In this document: positions 8,114 to 16,289 of the stretch, piece after piece
Numbering within the stretch: the first letter of the stretch is position 1
Layout of the letters: each line of letters opens with the position of its first letter
DNA from: Comamonadaceae bacterium UBA4962
Lineage (GTDB): Bacteria; Pseudomonadota; Gammaproteobacteria; Burkholderiales; Burkholderiaceae_C
Length of the DNA: 24,648 nucleotides
Direction: 5' to 3'
Assembly: GCA_002397315.1 (NCBI GenBank)
Contig: DHAE01000029.1
Coordinates: forward strand, 1 to 24,648
Notes under the pieces: generated by a model
What the model was told of the DNA's origin: nothing
Database searches by the model: none
What the model saw: only the letters and a program-made list of their open reading frames with translations
Position numbers and translations under genes: made by a program

Positions 8114-10168
8114 ATGACCGCGCTGCGCCACACCCTCGCCCACCTGCCGCGCGAGACGCGCGACCTGCTGTTCCTGCTCGCCACCGTCGGCTGGGTGGTG
8201 CTGCCGCTGGCGCCCTACCTGCCCTGGTGGACCACGCTGCTGGCCGCCGCCGTGCTGGTGTGGCGCGGCGCGCTGGCACTGCGCGGCCGGCCGCAGCCCG
8301 GGCGCTGGGTGCTGGGCACGCTGCTGGCCGCATCGGTCGCGCTTACCGTGGTGACGCACGGCACCATCGTCGGCCGCGACGCAGGCGTCACGCTGATCGT
8401 GATGCTGCTCGCGCTCAAGACGATGGAGATGAACGCGCGGCGCGATGCCATGGTGATCTTCTTCCTGAGCTTCTTCACGATGCTCAGCAACTTCTTCTTC
8501 TCGCAATCGCTCGCCACGGCAGCGGCCATGCTGATCGCCCTGCTGGGCCTGCTCACGGCACTGGTCAACGCCCACCTGCCGGTCGGGCGTCCGCCGCTCA
8601 CCGTGGCGCTGCGGCTCGCGTGCCGCATGGCTCTGCTGGGCGCGCCGGTCATGCTCGCGCTGTTCCTGCTGTTCCCGCGCATGGCGCCGCTCTGGGGCAT
8701 GCCCAGCGAGAACCCCACGGGCCGCAGCGGCCTGTCGGGCCGGATGGAGATCGGCAACGTCGCCTCGCTCGCGCTCGACGACGGCATCGCGCTGCGCGCG
8801 CGCTTCGACACGCCGGGCGGCGAGCCGCCGCCGCAGAACGCGCTCTATTTCCGCGGGCCGGTGTTTTCGGTGTTCGACGGGCGCGAGTGGTTCGCTTTCG
8901 GGCAGACCGGGGCGCCCGCCGCAGCGTGGCGACCTCCCATCCCTGCATCGCTCGAGGTGGAAGGCGATCCGCTGCGCTACGAGGTCACGCTGGAAGCGCT
9001 GCGCGTGCCCTGGCTGCTCACGCTCGATGCCGCGCCCGAGGCGCCTGCCCTGCCGCCGGGCCTGCGCGCCGCGATGTCGCCCGAACTCTCGTGGCTTGCC
9101 AACCGCCCGATCAACGAGGTGCTGCGCTACCGTGCCGCCAGCTATCCGCAATTCACCCACGGGCCGACGCAGGACACGCCGCGCCTGCGGCCCTACCGGG
9201 AGCTGCCGGACGGCTTCGATCCGCGCACGCGCGCCCTGGCGCGCCAGATGCTCGAAGACCCGGCCATCGCCGCGGGCGGGCCGGCGGCCTTCGTGCAGGC
9301 CGCGCTGGAGCGCCTGCGCACGGGAGGCTACAGCTACACGCTCGAGCCGGGCGTGGTGGCCGAGCACACTGCCGATGCGTTCTGGTTCGACCAGAAGGCC
9401 GGCTTCTGCGAGCACATCGCCTCCGCCTTCGCGGTGCTGCTGCGCGCGGCCGACATCCCGGTGCGCATCGTCACCGGCTACCAGGGCGGCGAGCTGAACG
9501 GCGTGGACGGGTACTGGACGGTGCGGCAGGCCGATGCCCATGCATGGACCGAGGTATGGCTTGCAGGCCGCGGCTGGGTGCGCGTGGACCCGACCGGAGC
9601 CGTGTCGCCGGGCCGCATCGGCAACTTCCAGCGCCTGCTGGCACCGCGCAGCGCCTTCGGCACCGCGGTGGACACGGTCATCGGCCGCGGCATCGCCGCC
9701 CGCGCGCGCGCCGTGTGGGAGGCCGTGAACAACCGCTGGAACCAGTGGGTGCTCAACTACACGCAGAGCCAGCAGCTCGATCTGCTGAAATCCCTCGGCA
9801 TCTCCTCGCCCGACGCGCTGGACCTGGCACGGGTACTCGGCGCACTCGCCGCCCTGGCCGCGCTCGGCGGCGCGGGCTGGACCCTGTGGGAACGCCGCCG
9901 CCAGGACCCGTGGCTGCGCCTGCTGGACCGCGCGCGCCGCGACATCGCCCGCACCGGCCTGCCGCTGCCCGGGCATCTGCCGCCGCGCGCCCTGGCCCGC
10001 GTGCTGCAGGAGCGCTTCGGCGAGGCTGCTTCCGCACCCGCGGCCGGCTGGCTGCTGCGCATGGAGCAGGCGCGCTACGCACCGCATCCCCCCACCGCGC
10101 TGGCCGCGCTGCGGCGCGAACTGCGAAGCCTGCGCTGGCCGTCCGAAACCGCTGGCACCCGCCGCTGA
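8114..10168 (+). CDS. TgpA-like membrane transglutaminase (DUF3488/transglutaminase-like)
   Basis: This 684-residue inner-membrane protein resembles Pseudomonas TgpA, which has a periplasmic transglutaminase-fold domain and is important for viability in that organism. The N-terminal 200 residues carry about five or six membrane segments (the DUF3488 region), ending in LLGAPVMLALFLLFPRMAPLWG. The papain-like core includes WFDQKAGFCEHIASAFAVLLRA with catalytic C432, DAHAWTEVW with H476 and VDPTGAV with D492, so the triad is complete. A further hydrophobic helix (ALDLARVLGALAALAALGGAGW) lies near 570-590, followed by a cytoplasmic tail. The ATG at 8114 follows GGGAG and is the start that leaves the first helix intact. 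It lies 103 bases after the DUF58 gene and is probably co-transcribed with it. Whether it is a transferase or a protease is not shown. Confidence 0.93.
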   Translation: MTALRHTLAHLPRETRDLLFLLATVGWVVLPLAPYLPWWTTLLAAAVLVWRGALALRGRPQPGRWVLGTLLAASVALTVVTHGTIVGRDAGVTLIVMLLALKTMEMNARRDAMVIFFLSFFTMLSNFFFSQSLATAAAMLIALLGLLTALVNAHLPVGRPPLTVALRLACRMALLGAPVMLALFLLFPRMAPLWGMPSENPTGRSGLSGRMEIGNVASLALDDGIALRARFDTPGGEPPPQNALYFRGPVFSVFDGREWFAFGQTGAPAAAWRPPIPASLEVEGDPLRYEVTLEALRVPWLLTLDAAPEAPALPPGLRAAMSPELSWLANRPINEVLRYRAASYPQFTHGPTQDTPRLRPYRELPDGFDPRTRALARQMLEDPAIAAGGPAAFVQAALERLRTGGYSYTLEPGVVAEHTADAFWFDQKAGFCEHIASAFAVLLRAADIPVRIVTGYQGGELNGVDGYWTVRQADAHAWTEVWLAGRGWVRVDPTGAVSPGRIGNFQRLLAPRSAFGTAVDTVIGRGIAARARAVWEAVNNRWNQWVLNYTQSQQLDLLKSLGISSPDALDLARVLGALAALAALGGAGWTLWERRRQDPWLRLLDRARRDIARTGLPLPGHLPPRALARVLQERFGEAASAPAAGWLLRMEQARYAPHPPTALAALRRELRSLRWPSETAGTRR

Positions 10169-10234
10169 GCGCACGCCGCCTTCCAGGTTCTAATCCGGGC
10201 CACGCCCCGCTTTTCCTTCGACACCGATTTCCGC

Positions 10235-11323
10235 ATGGCCCTGCTCCGCTCCGCCGCCCTCCTCGTCCTCGCCTGCGCGGCCGCCCTCGCCACGGCGCCG
10301 GCCGCCCTGGCCCAGAAGCCCGCGAAAAAGAAGGAGAAGGCGGCCCGGGCCCCCGAGGTGCTCTACGCCAGCCGGCCCGACGCCCTGCGCTTCGCCGACG
10401 ACCTCGCCGCACGGCGCGGCCTCGACCGCGAATGGGTGCGGCAGGCGATCGGGCAGGCGCGCTTCCTGCCGCAGGTTCCCCGGCTCATGGTGCCGGCACC
10501 CAAGGGTACCCCCAAGAACTGGACCGCCTACCGGGCCCGGTTCGTCGAGCCCGTGCGCATCCGCGCGGGCGTTCGCTTCTGGAATGAGCACGCCGCCACG
10601 CTGGCGCGCGCCGAGCGCGAATACGGCGTGCCGGCGGAGATCATCATCGGCATCCTCGGTGTCGAGACGCTCTACGGCCAGCACATGGGTGGCTTCCGCG
10701 TGATGGATGCGCTCGCCACGCTGGCCTTCGATTTTCCCGCCGCCCACCCGCGCGCGCCGGAACGGCAGGCGTTCTTCCAGGGCGAACTGGAGCAGTTGCT
10801 CAGCCTGGCCGACCGCACCGGCACCGACCCCTTCGCGCTGCGCGGCAGCTACGCCGGAGCGATGGGCCTGGGCCAGTTCATGCCGTCGAGCTGGGCGCGC
10901 TGGGCCGTCGATTTCGATGGCGACGGCCGCATCGACCTGTTCCAGAGCCCTGCCGACGCCATCGGCTCCGTCGCCAACTATTTCAAGGCCCATGGATGGG
11001 TCACCGGGCTGCCCACGCACTATGCGCTGGCGTTCGACGAGGCCCGGCTGCGCCTGCCCGAACTGCTGGCGCCCGACATCCTGCCGACCTTCGATGCCGC
11101 CGGCATGGCAGAGCGCGGCGCGCGCCCCCTGCCCGACGAAGGCACCGCCACGGCGCCCGAGGCCGCGGGCGCGCTTGCGCTGATCGAACTGCAGAACGGC
11201 GGCGCGCCCACGACCTACGTGGCCGGCACGCGCAATTTCTACGTGGTCACGCGCTACAACTGGTCGAGCTACTACGCGATGGCGGTGATCGACCTCGGAC
11301 GGGAAGTGGCGGCGGCGCGATAG
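10235..11323 (+). CDS. mltB: Lytic murein transglycosylase, MltB family
   Basis: This 362-residue envelope enzyme cleaves the MurNAc-GlcNAc bond of peptidoglycan, forming 1,6-anhydroMurNAc. The N-terminal signal peptide ends in ATAPAALA, with likely cleavage before Q27. A weak lipobox-like LAC at C14 is less likely to be used. The catalytic glutamate is E144 in IIGILGVETLYGQHMG, the MltB signature. SYAGAMGLGQFMPSSW and the FDGDGRIDLFQSPADAIGSVANYFKAHGW stretch are strongly family-like. The C-terminus has the usual TRNFYVVTRYNWSSYYAMAV motif. The gene lies 66 bases after the transglutaminase gene. A TCTAATCC word at 10188-10195 may be its own -10 region. The start has no clear ribosome site but yields a proper signal peptide. 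Confidence 0.94.
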   Translation: MALLRSAALLVLACAAALATAPAALAQKPAKKKEKAARAPEVLYASRPDALRFADDLAARRGLDREWVRQAIGQARFLPQVPRLMVPAPKGTPKNWTAYRARFVEPVRIRAGVRFWNEHAATLARAEREYGVPAEIIIGILGVETLYGQHMGGFRVMDALATLAFDFPAAHPRAPERQAFFQGELEQLLSLADRTGTDPFALRGSYAGAMGLGQFMPSSWARWAVDFDGDGRIDLFQSPADAIGSVANYFKAHGWVTGLPTHYALAFDEARLRLPELLAPDILPTFDAAGMAERGARPLPDEGTATAPEAAGALALIELQNGGAPTTYVAGTRNFYVVTRYNWSSYYAMAVIDLGREVAAAR

Positions 11324-11610
11324 CACAAGCACGCCCCGGCGTCGCCATCCATAGCCATCGCCATCGCGCAGGCGAATCGGTTATCGCAGGCCGCCAAAAA
11401 ACGATTGGTCCTGCCGCGGCAACTTCTCTAGCATGGCCTCGCCAACTCGACAGTGGTTCGAGAAGCAAAGGCCCGCCAAGCCACGACCGCCGTCCTTTGG
11501 GAATCGGTCGGGCGAGCGGAACTCCAAGGCAGGCTTCACCCGTATCCGGAACGCATCCAGGACCGACGGCCCGCCTTGGTTCGACAACAGACGGAGACAG
11601 GAGTTCACTC
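11324..11610. other. Intergenic region upstream of the GH43 gene
   Basis: This 287-base stretch lies between mltB and the glycosidase gene and has no convincing coding content. It is less GC-biased around 11380-11410, where the promoter candidate sits. The remainder would be a 5' leader of about 165 bases. I see short imperfect repeats (TGGTTCGASAA at about 11454 and 11578) but no recognisable riboswitch or other structured element. Confidence 0.4.
11405..11434 (+). promoter_or_regulatory. Promoter candidate for the GH43 gene
   Basis: TTGGTC (11405-11410) and TAGCAT (11429-11434) are separated by 18 bases, an acceptable sigma-70 pair in the less GC-rich part of the gap. It would give a 5' leader of about 165 bases. 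Support is by eye only. Confidence 0.3.
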
Positions 11611-13035
11611 GTGAAAAAGTACCAAAAGGCCGTTCGGGCGGCTTTCGTGGCTGCCGCATTGGCAGCATCCTTCGGCATCGCGCAGGCCCAATCCGGGGGC
11701 TACCTGCTGGTCCACTTCACCGGCGAGTCGGAATCGGGCGAGCAGACCTACATGTCGGTGAGCACCGACGGAATGCACTGGACGGACCTGAACGACAGCC
11801 AGCCCGTCCTGCGGTCCACCGTGGGGGAGAAGGGGGTGCGCGATCACTCCATCGTGCGCTCGCCCGACGGCACCAAGTACTGGATCCTCGCCACGGACCT
11901 GCGCATCGCCAGCGGCAAAGGCTGGGACACGGCCATGCACCGGGGCAGCACCAACCTCGTCATCTGGGAATCCTCCGACCTGGTGCACTGGTCCGCGCCG
12001 CGCCTGGTCGACGTGGCCGGCGCCATTCCGAGCGCAGGCTGCGCCTGGGCACCCGAGGCCATCTGGGATCCGGAATCCAACGCCTACATCGTGTACTGGA
12101 CCACCATCTCGCCGCTCAACGGCGTGGACAAGCCCCGCATCTACTACGCCAAGACCACCGACTTCGTGACCTTCACGCCGCCCCAGCTGTACATCGATCG
12201 TCCGGGCGACCAATCCATCATCGACACGCAGATCATCGCGGTGGAGGGCAGCGTGGGCGGGTACCGGTACGTGCGCGCTTCCGGCGATGGCCAGATCACG
12301 CTGGAAGGCAGCCAGTCGGTGCTGGGCTCGTGGACCACCATCGGCGACCTGTCGCAGGTCGGCCTCACCGGCCGGATGGTCGAAGGGCCCATCCTCTTCA
12401 AGTTCAACGGCGAGGCCAAGTGGGGCCTGTGGGTCGACCAGTATGCGTCGGGCAAGGGCTACCTGCCGCTGACCTCGATCAACATGGGCAGCGCGGACAA
12501 CTGGAAGATCGCGTCCGAAGGTTCGTACAACCTGGGCGCGAGCCACAAGCGCCACGGCGGCATCCTGAGCCTGAACGATGCCGAGCTGAGCCGTTTGACG
12601 GCGCAGTGGGGCGGCACCGCCCCCATCCGCCGCCTGCAGTCCAGCAACTTCCCCGATCGGTACGTGCGCCACGCCAATTTCACGTCGGTACGCATCGACT
12701 CTGACGTATCGCCGCTGGATGATTCGAAATTCCGCGTGGTCAAGGGCCTCGCCGACAACGCGGGCTTCGTTTCCTTCGCTTCGATCAACCAGCCAGGCTA
12801 CTACCTGCGCCACAAGAACTTCGCGTTCGAACTCGCTCCGTACGACGGATCGCCCCAGTTCGCAGCCGACGCCACCTTCGCGGAGGAGGCTGGATTTGCC
12901 GACACGGCGGCCAGTTCGTTCCGGTCCTACAGCCAGCCGAACTACTACATGCGCCACTACGCCTACCAGTTGCGCCTGGACACCATCGACAACGCAACCG
13001 CGGGCAGCGACGCGACCTTCCGCATCACCGACTGA
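11611..13035 (+). CDS. Secreted glycoside hydrolase family 43 protein with C-terminal AbfB (CBM42) domain
   Basis: This 474-residue secreted protein starts at GTG (11611), preceded by AGGAG at 7 bases; the start yields a clean signal peptide (MKKYQKAVRAAF, cleavage after AQA near 26). Residues 28-330 look like a five-bladed GH43 propeller, with repeated blade strands such as YMSVSTDGMHWTDLN, RSPDGTKYWILATDL, WAPEAIWDPESNAYIVYW and RIYYAKTTDFVTFT. By motif position the catalytic trio would be D78 (VRDHSIV, base), D205 (IIDTQ, pKa modulator) and E258 (MVEGP, acid). The C-terminal 135 residues contain three similar units (FPDRYVRHANF, QPGYYLRHKNF, QPNYYMRHYAY), the beta-trefoil AbfB domain that binds arabinose side chains. 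The likely role is attack on plant arabinan or arabinoxylan. Exact linkage specificity cannot be read from sequence. Confidence 0.88.
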   Translation: MKKYQKAVRAAFVAAALAASFGIAQAQSGGYLLVHFTGESESGEQTYMSVSTDGMHWTDLNDSQPVLRSTVGEKGVRDHSIVRSPDGTKYWILATDLRIASGKGWDTAMHRGSTNLVIWESSDLVHWSAPRLVDVAGAIPSAGCAWAPEAIWDPESNAYIVYWTTISPLNGVDKPRIYYAKTTDFVTFTPPQLYIDRPGDQSIIDTQIIAVEGSVGGYRYVRASGDGQITLEGSQSVLGSWTTIGDLSQVGLTGRMVEGPILFKFNGEAKWGLWVDQYASGKGYLPLTSINMGSADNWKIASEGSYNLGASHKRHGGILSLNDAELSRLTAQWGGTAPIRRLQSSNFPDRYVRHANFTSVRIDSDVSPLDDSKFRVVKGLADNAGFVSFASINQPGYYLRHKNFAFELAPYDGSPQFAADATFAEEAGFADTAASSFRSYSQPNYYMRHYAYQLRLDTIDNATAGSDATFRITD

Positions 13036-13059
13036 GGCCCGGGTTCCTCAGAGCGCGTG

Positions 13060-13098
13060 GCGCCGGCCGGAAGGGCCCTCGCCCCTTCCGGCCGGCGC
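13060..13098. terminator. Perfect 16-base-pair hairpin between convergent genes
   Basis: The arm at 13060-13075 (GCGCCGGCCGGAAGGG) pairs perfectly with 13083-13098 around a 7-base loop. It begins 25 bases after the GH43 stop and ends 62 bases before the 3' end of the opposing binding-protein gene. No T-run follows on either strand, so it may act as a bidirectional barrier or RNA-stabilising stem rather than a classic intrinsic terminator. Confidence 0.55.
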
Positions 13099-13159
13099 AC
13101 TTCGCGCACCTCCTCGGTGAGCGGGGCAGGTGCCGCGAAACGGTTCCGGCGCGCCCGGA

Positions 13160-14515
13160 TCAGCCCGGGCGCCGCATCTCGCAGCGCGAGGGCATCTCCG
13201 CCTGCCCGGCCGCAATGCGCCGCACCACGCGGAACCCGTAGCCTGATCCCTCCACGTCGAACGGCACGCCCGGCGTGCCCGCGCGTTCCATCACGCCGAC
13301 GGCCAGCGGCTGCTGGAACTGGTGGTCGGCCGCACGCATCGCGCCGCCCTGCCCGGCCAGCTGCACGCGCGAGGTCTCCATCGCACGGGCGACGGCGGTC
13401 GTGTCGGTGGTGCCGGCCCGCTCCATCGATTCGGCGAGCGATTCGACCATGAGCTGCATGCGCATGTGCACGTAGTCGTCGGCGGGGCTGGGGAAGCGCT
13501 GGCGGAACGAGCGGTAGAAGGCCTCGCTTTCCTTCGTGGGCACGTTGGGCAGCCAGTCGGCCACCGCCACCACCTTGCCCACGCCCGCATCGCCCAGCGC
13601 CGCGGGCGCGCCCAGGGCATTGCCGTAGAAGGTGTAGAAGGTACCGGCGTAGCCCACCTCGCGCGCGGCCTTCACCAGCAGCGTGAGGTCGTTGCCCCAG
13701 TTGCCGGTGACGACGGCCTGTGCCCCGCTGGCCTGGATCTTCACGGCATAGGGCGCGAAATCCTTCACGCGGCCCACGGGATGCAGTTCCTCGCCGAGGA
13801 TCCTCACGTCGGGCCGTTGCGCGGCCAACTGGCGACGCGCCTCGCGCAGCACGGCCTGACCGAAGCTGTAGTCCTGCCCGATGAGGTAGACGCCCTGCAG
13901 GCCCTTGTCCGCGCGGATGGTTTCCATCAGGGCGGCCATGCGCATGTCGGCGTGCGCATCGAAGCGGAAGTGCCAGAAGCTGCACTTCTCGTTGGTCAGG
14001 ATGGGATCGACGGCCGAATAGTTGAGGAACAGCACGCGCCGCGCGGGGTCGCGTTCGTTGTGCTTGTTGATCGCCTCGATCAGCACGGCCGCCGTGGCCG
14101 ACGAATTGCCCTGCAGCACGACGCGCGCGCCGGCATCGATGGCGGCGCGCAGGGCCGACAGCGCCTCCTCGTTCTGGCCCTTGCTGTCGTAGCGCTCCAG
14201 CACCAGCGGACGGGCGCCGCCGGCCGCGGCGGGCAGCCGCACCCCGCCCCGGGCGTTCACGCGTTCGGTGGCCCATAGCACATTGCGGTACACCGCCTCC
14301 CCCGTGTTGGCGAAGGGGCCGGAGAGGCTTTCGATCAGGGCGACTTTGATGGGCGCAGCGGCCGGCGTGGCAGCCGTGGCAACTGCCGGTGCAGGAGCGC
14401 TGGCAACGGCCGGCGGGGCCGTGCCCAGCAGTGCGAGCGCGGAGGCGACGGCGGCCGTGCCGGGGCGCACGGCAGCGGGGAGGAAGGCGAGGAAACGGAC
14501 AGCGGAAACGTTCAT
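13160..14515 (-). CDS. LivK-type ABC transporter substrate-binding protein (Peripla_BP_6)
   Basis: This 451-residue periplasmic binding protein belongs to the branched-chain amino acid type. After an Ala/Pro-rich export signal (MNVSAVRFLAFLPAAVRPG through APPAVASAPAPAVATA), the mature part begins IKVALIESLSGPFANTGEAVYRNVLWATERVN, the usual first strand and helix of the family. Other family features are YDSKGQNEEALSALRAAID, VVLQGNSSATAAVLIEAIN, LIGQDYSFGQAVLREARRQL and DYVHMRMQLMVESLAESMERAG. No permease or ATPase gene is adjacent, so it is a solo binding protein; ligand unknown. The start at 14515 gives the better signal sequence. An ATG at 14551 is also open, and neither has a strong ribosome site. 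Confidence 0.87.
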   Translation of the reverse strand: MNVSAVRFLAFLPAAVRPGTAAVASALALLGTAPPAVASAPAPAVATAATPAAAPIKVALIESLSGPFANTGEAVYRNVLWATERVNARGGVRLPAAAGGARPLVLERYDSKGQNEEALSALRAAIDAGARVVLQGNSSATAAVLIEAINKHNERDPARRVLFLNYSAVDPILTNEKCSFWHFRFDAHADMRMAALMETIRADKGLQGVYLIGQDYSFGQAVLREARRQLAAQRPDVRILGEELHPVGRVKDFAPYAVKIQASGAQAVVTGNWGNDLTLLVKAAREVGYAGTFYTFYGNALGAPAALGDAGVGKVVAVADWLPNVPTKESEAFYRSFRQRFPSPADDYVHMRMQLMVESLAESMERAGTTDTTAVARAMETSRVQLAGQGGAMRAADHQFQQPLAVGVMERAGTPGVPFDVEGSGYGFRVVRRIAAGQAEMPSRCEMRRPG

Positions 14516-14557
14516 GGGAGCAGAGAAAGAAAGCGCAATGCGGCGCGGCATGCGCGG

Positions 14558-14586
14558 AAAAGCCGGCCCGCGCGGTACCGGCCGGC
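14558..14586 (-). terminator. Intrinsic terminator candidate after the DUF2242-like gene
   Basis: Read on the minus strand, GCCGGCC or an overlapping copy (14586-14580) pairs with GGCCGGC (14568-14562) around an 11-base loop, then TTTT (14561-14558). It sits 60-90 bases past the stop of the lipoprotein gene and before the next minus-strand gene. The T-run is short. Confidence 0.42.
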
Positions 14587-14648
14587 CGGCCAGTCAGCGG
14601 GGGAACGGACACCCGCGGACCGGGAAGCAACGATGGAAGGCCCGCCCG

Positions 14649-15530
14649 TCAGGGAACGGCCGAGGGCGCCGATGCGGGAACCGCCGGCATCGACGGCGGG
14701 GCCGAAGCGGCGGCAGCCGGCGGCGCCGCGGTGGGGAACACGGGGTACGGAAGCACCTGCGGCAGCGGATCGGCGGCCGGCGCGGCCTGCGGCACCACCG
14801 GCGACGTGGTCACGCCTCCTTCGGCCGGATCCTTCACCTCGCCGGATTCGCGGGCCTCGCGCACCATGGCCTCGGTGTCGGGCGTCCTGGGCACCTTCGG
14901 AGAAGCCTGGCCGACTTCCGTCGGGGCCTCGCGCGGCGGGATGAAGCGGTCGAAGACCTGGAAGAAGCGGTCGTAGAAGCGCGCATCCGTCACGGTCTCG
15001 CTGCCCACCTTCACGAGCGTGTCGTCGCTGGCCGTGACGGGCAACGAGAGCGAGCCCAGGGCCCCCACGCCGAGCGAGGCGGAGTTGTTGATCTTCTTGA
15101 TGACGTAGCGGTCCTGCAGCGCACTTGCGAAGACGGCGGTGCGCTGCTTGAGCGGCCCTTCGGAGGCGCAGACGACGCGCATCTCCACTTGGTAGTGGAT
15201 GTCGGTCGAGGGCTGGAAGTACTTGCGGCCGGCCACCACTTCGGCGCTGGCGGTGCCCACCAGGTAGCCCTGGCTCAGCAGCGCACGGCGGGCGCCCTCG
15301 CACACGCGGGCGGGCGGCGCGTCGATGTGACGCGTATAGATGCTGGCGTTGGTGTTGAAGTCGTCGGGATCGAAGCGGGCGTTGCGGTCCAGGCCGGGCA
15401 TGGAATTGGGCACGCCCGCACAGCCGGCGAGCAGGGCGGCGGCGGCCACGGCCGCGGTGGCCGCAGGCCGCGGCAGGCGGGAAGGCGGGCGCGAAGGAGC
15501 GGTGAAGCGAAGGGGCATGGGCATGGGCAT
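14649..15530 (-). CDS. DUF2242-like outer-membrane lipoprotein
   Basis: This 293-residue lipoprotein resembles the DUF2242 family, seen mainly in Burkholderiales; the family assignment is from memory. The signal peptide ends in AAALLAGC, with the lipid-carrying cysteine at residue 37. Next come FDPDDFNTNASIYTRHIDAPPARVCEGARRALLSQGYLVG and KYFQPSTDIHYQVEMRVVC. The segment RTAVFASALQDRYVIKKINNSASLGVGALGSLSLPV is strongly conserved-looking. The last 90 residues are low-complexity Pro/Ala. The start is ambiguous because three in-frame ATGCCC repeats (MPMPMP) lie there. I chose the first ATG (15530), 10 bases after AGGAA; an ATG at 15554 is also open. Function is unknown. It is divergent from the small heat-shock gene. 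Confidence 0.82.
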   Translation of the reverse strand: MPMPMPLRFTAPSRPPSRLPRPAATAAVAAAALLAGCAGVPNSMPGLDRNARFDPDDFNTNASIYTRHIDAPPARVCEGARRALLSQGYLVGTASAEVVAGRKYFQPSTDIHYQVEMRVVCASEGPLKQRTAVFASALQDRYVIKKINNSASLGVGALGSLSLPVTASDDTLVKVGSETVTDARFYDRFFQVFDRFIPPREAPTEVGQASPKVPRTPDTEAMVREARESGEVKDPAEGGVTTSPVVPQAAPAADPLPQVLPYPVFPTAAPPAAAASAPPSMPAVPASAPSAVP

Positions 15531-15769
15531 GGCGGCGGATTCCTGAACCCGCATTGTGCTGGTTGCACTTTGGTGCGCTGGCAAAGGGGTGGTAACCCCT
15601 TGCAACCGCCGGGTTTGGATGCCGAGCATACCCGCCGGGCCCCGCAAAAAAATCCTCTTGAAATGCGCCGCGGCATGCGCATCTGCAACCCAAGCGGCGA
15701 ACCCGGGCGCCGCGCTCCCCCAACTGCCAGGCGCATTGCGCGCCGCTTCGTTATCCAAGGAGTTCCACC
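15531..15769. other. Divergent control region between the lipoprotein and hsp20-like genes
   Basis: This 239-base gap contains nested inverted repeats. GGTTGCA (15561-15567) pairs with TGCAACC (15601-15607), and inside them AAGGGGT (15584-15590) pairs with ACCCCTT (15595-15601) around GGTA. The half nearer the heat-shock gene carries a sigma-32-type promoter, listed separately. The inverted repeats lie just upstream of the lipoprotein start and could be an operator or an RNA hairpin. No coding content was seen. Confidence 0.45.
15657..15684 (+). promoter_or_regulatory. Sigma-32 (RpoH) heat-shock promoter candidate
   Basis: CTTGAAA (15657-15663) is a perfect sigma-32 -35 element. It is followed after 13 bases by GCGCATCT (15677-15684), which matches the -10 consensus CCCCATnT at every base but two. 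The predicted transcript would start near 15691 and have a leader of about 80 bases before the small heat-shock protein gene. Position, spacing and the nature of the gene all agree. Confidence 0.68.
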
Positions 15770-16144
15770 ATGTTCTTCGCCCCCGTCATCCGCCGCTCCG
15801 CCTACGCCGCCCGCCCCGCCGCTCCCGCAGATTTCGCGCTCCAGCGCTTCATGCAGAGCACCATGGCGAACACCGGCACCTCCGTGAGCCAGGACGACAA
15901 GACCGTGACCCTGCAGATCGACGTTCCGGGCCTGGCCCGCGAACAGCTCAACGTGACCATCGAGGGCCAGCAGGTGCGCCTCTCCAGCGTCGAAGGCGCC
16001 CCCCGCCAGGTGCAGCGCGCCTGGGAACTGGCCGACGAGATCGATGCGTCCGCCAGCAGCGCCAAGCTCGAGAACGGCGTGCTGACGCTGGTGCTCGCCA
16101 AGGTGGTGCCCGAAAGCCGCGCCACCCAGCTCACGATCGGCTGA
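15770..16144 (+). CDS. Small heat-shock protein, Hsp20/alpha-crystallin family
   Basis: This 124-residue ATP-independent holdase of the alpha-crystallin type would bind unfolding proteins under stress. The core runs from about residue 38 (VSQDDKTVTLQIDVPGLAREQLNVTIEGQQVRLSS) to the hallmark ASSAKLENGVLTLVLAKVVPESRA near 95-118, with the A-x(n)-G-V-L-T-L motif. A short C-terminal LTI may serve as the I-x-I-like contact. The N-terminal arm is only about 35 residues, making it a small member. The start at 15770 follows a perfect AAGGAG at 7 bases. A sigma-32-like promoter lies upstream and an intrinsic terminator downstream, so it is a single-gene heat-shock unit. Confidence 0.93.
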   Translation: MFFAPVIRRSAYAARPAAPADFALQRFMQSTMANTGTSVSQDDKTVTLQIDVPGLAREQLNVTIEGQQVRLSSVEGAPRQVQRAWELADEIDASASSAKLENGVLTLVLAKVVPESRATQLTIG

Positions 16145-16215
16145 TCGACCGATGCATGCGCCGGCCGCGTCGGGGGCATCCCCGCCATGCCGGCAGGCAG
16201 GCAGTTATCGCCCTT

Positions 16216-16248
16216 GCGCCCGTGCCCCTGATGGCCGGGCGCTTTTTT
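16216..16248 (+). terminator. Intrinsic terminator of the hsp20-like gene
   Basis: GCGCCCG (16216-16222) pairs perfectly with CGGGCGC (16236-16242), with extra GCC/GGC pairing inside the loop, followed directly by six T (16243-16248). It lies 72 bases past the stop codon. The opposite strand lacks a T-run, so it serves the plus strand. Confidence 0.85.
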
Positions 16249-16289
16249 ATGCCTGGCCGCAGGCCGGCTGCAGGCGCGTGGGACGGCTC

